Below, piece after piece: positions 36,269 to 45,155 of a stretch of 64,000 nucleotides of DNA. The stretch covers positions 1-64,000 of the forward strand of contig CAVOLB010000098.1 in assembly GCA_963696655.1 (NCBI GenBank), read 5' to 3'. The stretch's first letter is position 1. Every line of letters begins with the position of its first letter. This DNA comes from Hypericibacter sp963696655 (GTDB lineage Bacteria > Pseudomonadota > Alphaproteobacteria > Dongiales > Dongiaceae). A program made the position numbers and the translations under genes. A model generated the notes under the pieces. That model saw only the letters and a list, made by a program, of their open reading frames with translations, searched no databases and had not been told where the DNA came from.

Positions 36269-36286
36269 ACATATCGTAAGATATGT
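36269..36286. promoter_or_regulatory. PadR operator upstream of the YqjI-like gene
   Basis: ACATATC (36269-36275) and GATATGT (36280-36286) form a perfect 7-bp dyad around GTAA. The core ATATC..AAGATAT resembles known YqjI/PadR operators. It lies seven bases upstream of the regulator start, fitting autorepression. Confidence 0.7.
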
Positions 36287-36324
36287 TTTCCGATGAGAAT
36301 GTCAAGGTCCTGGAATCGGGCCGC

Positions 36325-36843
36325 TCAGTTCGGAGAGAGGGCCTGCCGATACGCCTCGGCCACGTCGGGCCCGAAGCAGGCGAAGATCACGCGCTCCGGG
36401 GCGCCAGGCCGCGCCAGCTCCTCGCGCACCGTGGCGACCGCGACGCGGGTCGCGGGTGCGAGCGGATAGCCGAAGATCCCGATCGAGATCGCCGGAAAGG
36501 CGATCGAGCGGCAGCCCCGGTCGGCCGCGATCCGCATCGAGGCGCGATAGGCGCCCGCGAGCTTGTCGGGCGCGCCATTGCCGCCGCCCTGCCAGACCGG
36601 CCCCACCGCATGGATGACGAAGCGCGCCTTGAGCTTGAAGCCCGGCGTCGCCCGCGCCCCGCCGGTGGCGCAAGGCGCGAGGCGCGCGCAGGCCGCCGCC
36701 AGCTCCGGCCCCGCCGCGCGATGAATGGCGCCGCAGACCCCGCCGCCCGGCGCGAGGCGCTCATTGGCGGCGTTGACGATCGCGTCGACCTCGAGCGCCG
36801 TGATGTCGCCTTCGAAGATCTCGATGCGGGGATCAGTCGTCAT
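36325..36843 (-). CDS. Macro domain protein (O-acetyl-ADP-ribose deacetylase/ADP-ribosyl hydrolase, YmdB-like)
   Basis: A 172-residue stand-alone macro domain of the MacroD class. It has DAIVNAANERL, the Gly-rich loop GGGVCGAIHRAAG, the motif TPGFKLKARFVIHAVGP and the second loop AFPAISIGIFGYP. These bind ADP-ribose and hydrolyse O-acetyl-ADP-ribose or mono-ADP-ribosyl groups. Its start overlaps the stop region of the PIN toxin gene by 11 bases, so it is the third gene of a compact operon with antitoxin and toxin. That pairing is unusual for a YmdB-type protein. Confidence 0.92.
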   Translation of the reverse strand: MTTDPRIEIFEGDITALEVDAIVNAANERLAPGGGVCGAIHRAAGPELAAACARLAPCATGGARATPGFKLKARFVIHAVGPVWQGGGNGAPDKLAGAYRASMRIAADRGCRSIAFPAISIGIFGYPLAPATRVAVATVREELARPGAPERVIFACFGPDVAEAYRQALSPN

Positions 36844-37303
36844 CGCTCGGCTCAGCCAGCAGGAAAGCCAGGGGCTCCGGCAAATCTCGGGCGAAGGGAT
36901 TCACGATCACGACCTGGCCGAGGCGTGCCTTGCTGTCGAAATCTTCGCTCAGCAGGAGATAGCATTCATTGGCCTCGAGGCAGGCAATCTGCGTCGCCTG
37001 TGCCAGCTCGGCCCGGCCTGCCGTGACCAGGGCCAGCGCCGCATCCAGATTCGCTGCCGTGGGCGAGACCACGGGAAAGATCGAGATCCAGTCGCGCACC
37101 AACTGCGCCGCATCGCTCAAGGACATCTTCTCCCCGCGCGTGACGGTCGCGAAGAACTCCGTCACCGCTTGCAGCGAAAGAATGCAATCGCCGTCGAGTG
37201 CCTTGGTCACAAGCTGCGTCGCGATCCGATGCTTTTCGCCGCCCGCGCGGTCTACCGCCTGGACGAGGATGCCGGCATCGAGCGAAAACCGATCAACCCC
37301 CAT
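36833..37303 (-). CDS. PIN-domain protein, VapC-like toxin
   Basis: A 156-residue PIN domain. Acidic positions are seen at Asp9 (FSLDAGILV), Glu49 (AVTEFFA) and Asp121 (LLLSEDFDS). Where VapC proteins usually have Trp-Asp-Ala before the last helix, this one has Gln102-Ala-Thr, so one of the metal-binding Asp residues seems to be missing. The expected activity is RNA cleavage, inhibited by the adjacent antitoxin. It overlaps both the antitoxin (11 bases) and the macro domain gene (11 bases). It may be a weak or altered nuclease. Confidence 0.85.
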   Translation of the reverse strand: MGVDRFSLDAGILVQAVDRAGGEKHRIATQLVTKALDGDCILSLQAVTEFFATVTRGEKMSLSDAAQLVRDWISIFPVVSPTAANLDAALALVTAGRAELAQATQIACLEANECYLLLSEDFDSKARLGQVVIVNPFARDLPEPLAFLLAEPSDDD

Positions 37304-37544
37304 AGATGTCTTTGCGGCTAAAGCCCTTGCCGCCCAGATTGTAGCCCTTCTCCATGATGCGCTTGAGGCGCTTCCAGGCGGCTTCCTGGGCTGGCGTCAG
37401 CTTGCGCTTCTTCGAAACGGGCTCGATCCGCGCCACCGGCTCGCCGCGCCGCGTGACGATATAGGTCTGGCCGGATTCGACCTGGCGCACGATCTCGGCG
37501 AATTGCTGGTTGGCATCTCGCAGCGAGATGGTCTTCTCGTCCAT
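37293..37544 (-). CDS. Type II antitoxin, Phd/YefM-like
   Basis: An 83-residue protein. The N-terminal half SLRDANQQFAEIVRQVESGQTYIVTRRGEPVARI is the Phd/YefM DNA-binding fold. The C-terminal half is basic and flexible (KRKLTPAQEAAWKRLKRIM), as expected for the toxin-neutralising tail. It overlaps the PIN gene and would autorepress together with it; an inverted repeat lies just upstream. The ATG follows AAGGAG. Confidence 0.9.
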   Translation of the reverse strand: MDEKTISLRDANQQFAEIVRQVESGQTYIVTRRGEPVARIEPVSKKRKLTPAQEAAWKRLKRIMEKGYNLGGKGFSRKDIYGG

Positions 37545-37564
37545 GGGAGCGGCACTCCTTGAAG

Positions 37565-37582
37565 GGGCTACAAGCGTAGCCC
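37565..37582. promoter_or_regulatory. Inverted repeat upstream of the antitoxin gene
   Basis: GGGCTAC (37565-37571) and GTAGCCC (37576-37582) form a perfect 7-bp dyad with loop AAGC, 20 bases before the antitoxin start and directly after the ampG stop codon. Either the toxin-antitoxin operator or the ampG terminator, or both. Confidence 0.5.
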
Positions 37583-38905
37583 TTAAGGCGCCGAGGGCAA
37601 GGGTTTTGCCGGCGTGGGATAGAGCCGCATCAACCAGAACAGCAGCAGCAGGCCCGGCACCGCGAGGAAGGCCGTCGAGATGAAGAAGGGGGCCCAGCCC
37701 AATTGTGCTGCGAGCCAGCCGGAGCCCGAGGACAGCATGGTGCGGCCGGCGGCCATGAAGGAGCTCAGCAGCGCATATTGCGTGCCGGTGAAGGCGACGT
37801 TGCAGAGGCTCGAGAGATAGGCGACGAAGGCGGCCGAGCCCACGCCATTGGCGAAATTATCGGCGCCGATCGTAACCGTCAGCGCCACCAGGTCGTGGCC
37901 TTCGACGGCGACCCAGGCATAAAGCAGGTTCGTCGCCGCCTGCAGCACGCCGCCCAGCAGCAGCGCACGATAGAGCCCGTAGCGCGCGACGACGAGGCCG
38001 CCGGCGGCGACGCCCACCAGCGTCATGATCACGCCGAAGACCTTGGAGATGGCGGCGATCTCGGTGCCCGTGAAGCCCATCTCGGCATAGAAGGGATTGG
38101 CCATGGTGCCGCCGATGGCATCGCCGAACTTGTAGAGCAGCACGAAGGCGAGCACGACGAGGGCACCCCGCCGGAACAGGAACTCGGCGAAGGGATCCCA
38201 GACCGATTGCTTGATCTGCAGCAGCACCGGCTGGCGCGCCAGGTTGCGCCAGCTCTCGGGCGGCGTTGGCTCCGGCGCCACCAGGACCGCGACCATGCCG
38301 ATGCCGACCGCGGCGGCGAGGCCGGCGAAGATCACCGGCCAGCCGATGAAATCGGAGGCCGCCAGCGCGCCGGCGCCGGCGAGAATCAGCCCCAGCCGGT
38401 AGCCGGCCTGGGTCGCGGCGGCGCCGGCCCCCTGCTCCTCCTCGGTGAGGATCTCGATGCGGTAGGCATCGATGGCGATGTCCTGGGTCGCCGAGAAGAA
38501 CGCGACGAGCAACGCCGCCAGCGCCGTCCACCAGGGATCGGTGGCGGGGTCGGTCGCGCCCATGAAGAGGATCGCGGCCACCAGGCAGGCCTGGGTCAGG
38601 AGCGCCCAGCCGCGCCGGCGCCCGAGCCAGCGCGTCAGCAGCGGCAGCCGGATCTGATCGACGATCGGCGCCCAGACGAATTTGAAGCTGTAGGGCACGC
38701 CCACCAGCGCGAACAGGCCGATGGTGGTGAGATCGACGCCGGCCTTCTTGAGCCAGTAGGACAGGGTCGAGAGGGTGAGCAGCAGCGGCAGGCCGCTCGA
38801 GAACCCCATCAGCAGGATGACCAGAATGCGCCGGTCGAGATAGACCTTGAGCGTGTCCCGCCAATTGCGGCGCGCTTGCGCCCGCCCTGCGCTGCTGCTG
38901 TCCAT
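37583..38905 (-). CDS. ampG: MFS transporter of the AmpG (muropeptide permease) type
   Basis: About 440 residues with 12 predicted membrane helices. The opening motif MGFSSGLPLLLTLSTLSYWLKKAGVD is diagnostic for AmpG, which imports anhydromuropeptides for cell-wall recycling and signals to AmpC-type beta-lactamase control. SATQDIAIDAYRIE is also conserved in the family. The start MDSSSAG is preferred; an in-frame ATG 42 bases upstream exists. Convergent or shared regulation is not apparent, and no ampR/ampC lies nearby. It is upstream of the toxin-antitoxin trio on the same strand. Confidence 0.9.
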   Translation of the reverse strand: MDSSSAGRAQARRNWRDTLKVYLDRRILVILLMGFSSGLPLLLTLSTLSYWLKKAGVDLTTIGLFALVGVPYSFKFVWAPIVDQIRLPLLTRWLGRRRGWALLTQACLVAAILFMGATDPATDPWWTALAALLVAFFSATQDIAIDAYRIEILTEEEQGAGAAATQAGYRLGLILAGAGALAASDFIGWPVIFAGLAAAVGIGMVAVLVAPEPTPPESWRNLARQPVLLQIKQSVWDPFAEFLFRRGALVVLAFVLLYKFGDAIGGTMANPFYAEMGFTGTEIAAISKVFGVIMTLVGVAAGGLVVARYGLYRALLLGGVLQAATNLLYAWVAVEGHDLVALTVTIGADNFANGVGSAAFVAYLSSLCNVAFTGTQYALLSSFMAAGRTMLSSGSGWLAAQLGWAPFFISTAFLAVPGLLLLFWLMRLYPTPAKPLPSAP

Positions 38906-38983
38906 CGACTCGGGGTCCCGCGAAATGCCGCGGCCCTTATAACGCACCGGGCGACGGATGTCGCCCGGCCGGGACCGTCGGTT

Positions 38984-40825
<1,842 letters not shown>

Positions 40826-40848
40826 GGCGTCGAGCCTTGCTTCTTTCT

Positions 40849-41853
40849 TCAGACGAAATCGGACAGCACCTGTTCGGCGAGCGGCACTTCCGGCCGCGCG
40901 CCCAGATGCTGGATCACTTCGGCGGCCGCCAGGCTGGCGATCCGTCCGCAGGAGGCGAGACTGCGACCGGTGACGAGCCCGTAGAGGAACCCCGCCGCAT
41001 ACTGGTCGCCGGCCCCGGTGGTATCGACCAGACGCATGACAGGCGCCGGATCGATCACGTGAAGTTCCTGGCCCGACAGCACGACCGAGCCCTTTTCGCT
41101 GCGCGTCAGCGCCGCGATCCGGGTCTTGCCTCGCGTCTGCTGCAGAGCCGCGTCGAAATCATCGACCTCCCAGAGCGAGCAGATCTCCTGCTCGTTGGCG
41201 AACAGGATGTCGACATGGTTCTCGACCAGCTGCTGGAACTCCGCGCGATGGCGATCGACGCAGAAGGCATCGGAGAGGCTCAAGGCCACCATCCGGCCCG
41301 CGCGATGCGCCGCCTCGGCCGCCTTCAGGAAGGCGAGCTTGGCGTGCGGCGGATCCCAGAGATAACCCTCCAGATAGGTAATCTTGGCCCGCTCTACCAG
41401 GGCCTCGTCGATATCGAGCTCGGTCAGCTCGAGGCAGGCGCCCAGGAAGGTCGCCATGGTGCGCTGGCCGTCCGGCGTCACGAACACCAGGCAGCGCGCG
41501 GTGGGGGCGCCTTCGGTCGCGGGCAGGGTGTCGAAATGGATGCCGAGCGATTTGATGTCGTGGCGGAAGATGCCGCCGAACTGGTCGTTCGAGACCTTGC
41601 CGACGAAGCCGGCGCGCGCACCCAGGATCGCGAGGCCGGCGATGGTGTTGGCGGCCGAGCCGCCGGAGGCTTCCATGGCGGGGCCGGCGGCGCGATAGAG
41701 CTGGTCGGCGCGGGTCGCGTCGATCAGCTGCATGCTGCCCTTGGCCAGATCCGAACGCGCCAGGAAGCGCTCGTCGGCATGGCTCAGCACGTCGACAATG
41801 GCGTTGCCGATGCCGAGCACGTCGATATCCGCGGGAGCCGGGGTGTTGGCCAT
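40849..41853 (-). CDS. Adenosine kinase / PfkB family carbohydrate kinase
   Basis: A 334-residue ribokinase-fold enzyme. The family signatures are SGGSAANTIAGLAILG near residue 64 and VDTTGAGDQYAAGFLYG near residue 270, whose Asp is the catalytic base. GNAIVDVL at the N-terminus is typical of the alphaproteobacterial adenosine kinase group. It would phosphorylate adenosine or another nucleoside or sugar. Upstream lies a promoter-like pair and a long hairpin followed by five T residues, so expression may be attenuated. typA follows downstream. Confidence 0.9.
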   Translation of the reverse strand: MANTPAPADIDVLGIGNAIVDVLSHADERFLARSDLAKGSMQLIDATRADQLYRAAGPAMEASGGSAANTIAGLAILGARAGFVGKVSNDQFGGIFRHDIKSLGIHFDTLPATEGAPTARCLVFVTPDGQRTMATFLGACLELTELDIDEALVERAKITYLEGYLWDPPHAKLAFLKAAEAAHRAGRMVALSLSDAFCVDRHRAEFQQLVENHVDILFANEQEICSLWEVDDFDAALQQTRGKTRIAALTRSEKGSVVLSGQELHVIDPAPVMRLVDTTGAGDQYAAGFLYGLVTGRSLASCGRIASLAAAEVIQHLGARPEVPLAEQVLSDFV

Positions 41854-41940
41854 GCGTCGATCTCGATTCTGGAGGTCGCCGAAGAGCGCCCTCTGCTGAA
41901 CGGGCCCAGGCCCCTCACGGGCGGGCGGGTCTGTGCCGGG

Positions 41941-41997
41941 AAAAACAGGCGCCGCCCAAAGGGCCTGAATTCGAGTTCAGGCAGATCCGGGCGGCGC
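41941..41997 (-). terminator. Terminator-like hairpin in the leader of the adenosine kinase gene
   Basis: On the minus strand, a 9-bp outer stem (41989-41997 with 41949-41957), an internal loop, and a 7-bp inner stem (41976-41982 with 41963-41969, loop of 6) are followed by CTG and five T residues (41945-41941). It lies 10 bases below a good promoter and 88 bases above the gene start. It looks like an attenuator or the end of a short RNA. The rest of the 41854-42249 gap (42035-42249) is G/C-rich and holds nothing else I recognise. Confidence 0.65.
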
Positions 41998-42006
41998 GCG
42001 CGGCGG

Positions 42007-42034
42007 AGTATAGCCAGCGGCCGCCCAATCTCAA
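42007..42034 (-). promoter_or_regulatory. Promoter upstream of the adenosine kinase gene
   Basis: Minus-strand TTGAGA (42034-42029) and TATACT (42012-42007) are 16 bp apart, close to the sigma-70 consensus. The start of transcription would fall near 42000, directly before the long hairpin at 41949-41997. Confidence 0.65.
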
Positions 42035-42249
42035 GCAAACTCAGGCCCCTCAGCGCTTCCGCCGCAGCCCGGACCTCCGGGCGAAAAGACCGGTATTTCC
42101 AGGGCTTCGGGGCCGGGACCCCTGGCGCCGGAGGGCCCGCACCCCCAATTCCAGCGGCGGGTGCCATTGAACGCCCTGCCCCGCCCGGCTAAATCATTGT
42201 CCAGAAACGCCTTTCCTTCCCTTCCGACAACCCCCCGAGGCCCCCTCCC

Positions 42250-42933
42250 ATGTTCAGTGCCCTTGCCGCCGCCTTCGGCGACCTCGGCAACCCCCGCGTC
42301 CGCGCCGTGCTGTGGAAGAGCCTGGGGCTGGCGCTGGTCGTGCTGGTGCTGCTCTCGGTCGGGCTCTGGTTCCTGACGGCCTGGCTGGCGCATTTCGACA
42401 TCGGCTGGCTCGACAAGGTGATCGAGTTCGCCGCCGGCTTCGGCGTGGTGATCCTGGCCTGGTTCCTGTTTCCAGCCGCCGTCACCAGCACGCTCGGCGT
42501 CTTCCTCGACGAGGTCAGCGAAGCGGTCGAGCAGGCGCATTACCCGCTGCTCCCGCGGGCCCGGCCGCAATCCTGGGGCGAGATCATCCGCCAGACCCTG
42601 GCCTTCACCGCGGTCGCCGTCGGGCTCAACCTGCTGCTGCTCCCGTTCTACCTGCTGCTGCTCTGGTTTCCGCCGGCTTATGCCGTGCTGTTCTATGGCG
42701 TGAACGGCTATCTGCTGGGCCGGGAATATTTCGAGCAGGTCGCCATGCGCCGGCTCGATCCGGAAGTGGCACGCCGGCTGCGCCGTGCACATCAGGGGCG
42801 AATCGTTCTCGCTGGCATCGCCATCGCCGTCCTCCTGACGGTGCCGATCCTCAACCTGATCGCGCCGGTCCTTGCGACAGCCTTCATGGTGCATCTCTCG
42901 ATGACGCTGATGGCGCCGCCATCGCGTCGCTGA
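42250..42933 (+). CDS. EI24 domain-containing membrane protein (CysZ-like)
   Basis: A 227-residue protein with four to five hydrophobic segments and the EI24/CysZ features: a PAAVTSTLGVFLDEV stretch after the second helix, a central hydrophobic block LNLLLLPFYLLLLWFPPAYAVLFYGVNGYLLGREYFE (the NGYLLGREYFE part is family-typical), and a basic RRLRRAHQG loop. CysZ members import sulfate, but many EI24 homologues have no tested function. It stands alone on the plus strand between the adenosine kinase leader and a lipoprotein gene. Confidence 0.88.
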   Translation: MFSALAAAFGDLGNPRVRAVLWKSLGLALVVLVLLSVGLWFLTAWLAHFDIGWLDKVIEFAAGFGVVILAWFLFPAAVTSTLGVFLDEVSEAVEQAHYPLLPRARPQSWGEIIRQTLAFTAVAVGLNLLLLPFYLLLLWFPPAYAVLFYGVNGYLLGREYFEQVAMRRLDPEVARRLRRAHQGRIVLAGIAIAVLLTVPILNLIAPVLATAFMVHLSMTLMAPPSRR

Positions 42934-43032
42934 CGCGTCGCTCCGTCGCACCGGTCGAGCGGAATCCCCTCCCAGGTCACCGCCTCGAAACGATGAGTAG
43001 AATCCGAATGGCTGCGCCCCAAAAAAATCTTA

Positions 43033-43044
43033 GGAAAATTTTCC
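43033..43044. promoter_or_regulatory. Perfect 12-bp palindrome in an AT-rich patch
   Basis: GGAAAATTTTCC sits within a locally AT-rich stretch (43019-43052) in otherwise G/C-rich DNA, 150 bases upstream of the lipoprotein gene. It could be a regulator site or an up-element. No known consensus is matched with confidence. Confidence 0.35.
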
Positions 43045-43193
43045 GAAAATGCGGGACAACCCGGTGACGAATCAGTAACGATTGTGTCATAGCATTTGGG
43101 CGCGACGAGATTGGTGCGGCACCCCTGGCTGGTTGGTCTCGCATCGAACTGTTGGATGGGCATCTCGGTCGCGCAGGGCGCCGGACTCCGGCG

Positions 43194-43664
43194 ATGGGTT
43201 TTATGTTGAGTTTCAACAGGTTAGTGGGGATGGTCGCGACCGGGCTGATGGCCCTGGCGCTGACCGCCTGCGCCAGCCGGACCCTGCCGCCGAGCGCTTC
43301 GGCCGCGCCCGCCACCAGCACCGTCGGCACCGCGCAGAGCACGGCCCCGTCCGTTCAGCAGGCGACCGCCACCGCGCCGGCCGGCACCGAGAGCGCGAAC
43401 TCCAAGGACCTGATGGGCATGGGTCCGGACCAGCTGCAGCATCTCTTCGGTCATCCGCAGCTGGTTCGCAGCGAGACCGGCGCCGAGATCTGGCAGTATC
43501 GCGCCCAGGCCTGCGTCCTCGATCTCTACCTCTATCCGCAGGAAGCCGCAGGTACGCCGTTGCGCGTGACCTATCTCGAAGCGCGCGACCGTTCGGCGGC
43601 GAGCCTCGCGGCCGATCCTTGCGTCTCGGCGCTCATGACCGAGAAGCGCATCAGCGCTCTCTAA
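43194..43664 (+). CDS. Putative lipoprotein
   Basis: About 156 residues with a lipoprotein signal (RLVGMVATGLMALALTAC, lipobox LTAC). An Ala/Thr/Ser-rich linker follows, then a small folded domain with DQLQHLFGHPQLVRSETGAEIWQYR and a central CVLDLYLYP. The pattern (a helix, then a G-x-P turn, then W-x-Y strands) recalls the SmpA/OmlA-like fold, which I infer weakly. Starts at 43194 (MGFML) or 43203 (MLSF) are both plausible. Convergent with nth, overlapping it by four bases. Confidence 0.75.
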   Translation: MGFMLSFNRLVGMVATGLMALALTACASRTLPPSASAAPATSTVGTAQSTAPSVQQATATAPAGTESANSKDLMGMGPDQLQHLFGHPQLVRSETGAEIWQYRAQACVLDLYLYPQEAAGTPLRVTYLEARDRSAASLAADPCVSALMTEKRISAL

Positions 43665-44434
43665 GCCGGCCCCTTCTTTCTCATCTTCAGTTTGGCGCGC
43701 TTGGGCGAAGGCTTGCCTTTGGCTTTTCCAGAGCCTTTGGCACCTGCCGATTTTCCTTTCTTTGCCAACGACTTGAGAGGCGGCGTCGCGGCCGGATCGA
43801 CGGCCAGCAGCTTGCCTTTGAACTGGCAGAGATCGTTGATCAGGCAATGCGGACAGTCGGGCTTGAGCGCCTTGCAGACATAGCGCCCATGCAGGATCAG
43901 CCAGTGATGGGCATGGAGCTTGTAGGCGGGCGGCACCACCTTCTCGAGCTTGTCCTCGACCTCGCGCGGCGTCTTGCCCGGCGCCAGGCCGGTGCGATTG
44001 CCGACGCGGAAGATATGCGTATCGACCGCGATGGTGGCTTCGCCGAAGGCGATGTTGAGCACGACATTGGCGGTCTTGCGTCCGACGCCGGGCAGCGTCT
44101 CCAGCAGCTCGCGCTGCTTCGGCACCTCGCCGCCATGCTGCGCCAGCAGGATCTCCGAGAGCCGGATGACGTTCTTCGCCTTGGTGTTGAAGAGACCGAT
44201 GGTGCGGATGTAGGGACGCAGCCGCTCCTCGCCCAGCGCCACCATCTCGGCCGGCGTCCGCACGATCTTGAACAGCGGCTCGGTCGCCTTGTTGACGCTG
44301 GCGTCGGTCGCCTGGGCCGAGAGCACCACGGCGACCAGAAGCGTATAGGGATTGATGAACTGGAGCTCGCCGCGCGGATCCGGGTTGTGGGCCTGGAAGC
44401 GGCGGAACATCTCCTCGATCTGGGCGGGCTTCAT
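43661..44434 (-). CDS. nth: Endonuclease III
   Basis: A 257-residue base-excision repair enzyme. The helix-hairpin-helix LPGVGRKTA supplies catalytic Lys120, with Asp138 in AVDTHIF. The 4Fe-4S cysteines are at 187, 194, 197 and 203, all at the same positions as in E. coli Nth. It removes oxidised pyrimidines and cleaves the abasic site. The last 45 residues are a Lys-rich extension beyond the usual end, perhaps for DNA affinity. Confidence 0.97.
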   Translation of the reverse strand: MKPAQIEEMFRRFQAHNPDPRGELQFINPYTLLVAVVLSAQATDASVNKATEPLFKIVRTPAEMVALGEERLRPYIRTIGLFNTKAKNVIRLSEILLAQHGGEVPKQRELLETLPGVGRKTANVVLNIAFGEATIAVDTHIFRVGNRTGLAPGKTPREVEDKLEKVVPPAYKLHAHHWLILHGRYVCKALKPDCPHCLINDLCQFKGKLLAVDPAATPPLKSLAKKGKSAGAKGSGKAKGKPSPKRAKLKMRKKGPA

Positions 44435-44602
44435 GAGCGGAATTTCTGGCCTCCGGCGCCACCGGTCGCGCCGAGGGCGGGAACGGGATGAGAACCTTCT
44501 ATAGCAGGCGGGCCGAGGCCGGCGAAACCATTGGGATATCCCCTGAAAATTGCCAAGACCGTCACTTTGCCAGGGCGCCCCTCGGACTTATAGTGGCGGC
44601 CC

Positions 44603-45142
44603 ATGGGCAATGAACAGGGCACCCCCCTGCCGCTCGGTCGCGACGAGGCGGCGGCACAGGAAAGCGACGTCACGGCACCGGCGGAGGCCGTGCTGCTGGA
44701 CGCCGTGCTCACGCCCTATCGCAGCCTACCGCCCGCGGGCTTCGCCATCCTGATGACCGCGATCGGCGCCGTCGGCTTCTTCGCCGGCATCGCCTTCCTC
44801 ACCATCGGCGCCTGGCCCATCACCGGCTTCGGCGTGATCGAGATCGGTCTCTTCTATCTGCTGTTCCGCCTCAATTATCGCAGCGCCCGCCAGTTCGAGC
44901 GGATCCGGCTCACGCCGAGCCTGCTGACGGTCGAGCGCCACGACCTCAAGGGCCGGGTCCAGCGCTGGAGCTTCCAGCCCTACTGGCTCAAGGTGCAGCT
45001 CGACGAGCCGATCGAATCCGACACGCCGCTGCTGCTGCGCTCGCACGGCAACGCGCTCGCGATCGGGCGCTTCCTGTCGCCGGCCGAACGGCTCGACTTC
45101 GCCAACGCGCTGAAAGCCGCCCTCGTCTCCGCGCGGCGCTGA
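44603..45142 (+). CDS. DUF2244 domain-containing membrane protein
   Basis: A 179-residue protein. An acidic N-terminal tail is followed by LTPYRSLPPAGF, two adjacent membrane helices (FAILMTAIGAVGFFAGIAF and FGVIEIGLFYLLF), then a cytoplasmic PH-like beta domain with RIRLTPSLLTVERHD and W-x-F-x-P-Y-W. This is the DUF2244 layout found across alphaproteobacteria, often near cytochrome oxidase or nth genes. Its function is unknown. Divergent from nth and convergent with the flavin oxidase gene. Confidence 0.9.
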   Translation: MGNEQGTPLPLGRDEAAAQESDVTAPAEAVLLDAVLTPYRSLPPAGFAILMTAIGAVGFFAGIAFLTIGAWPITGFGVIEIGLFYLLFRLNYRSARQFERIRLTPSLLTVERHDLKGRVQRWSFQPYWLKVQLDEPIESDTPLLLRSHGNALAIGRFLSPAERLDFANALKAALVSARR

Positions 45143-45155
45143 CGCTTCAAGGGAA

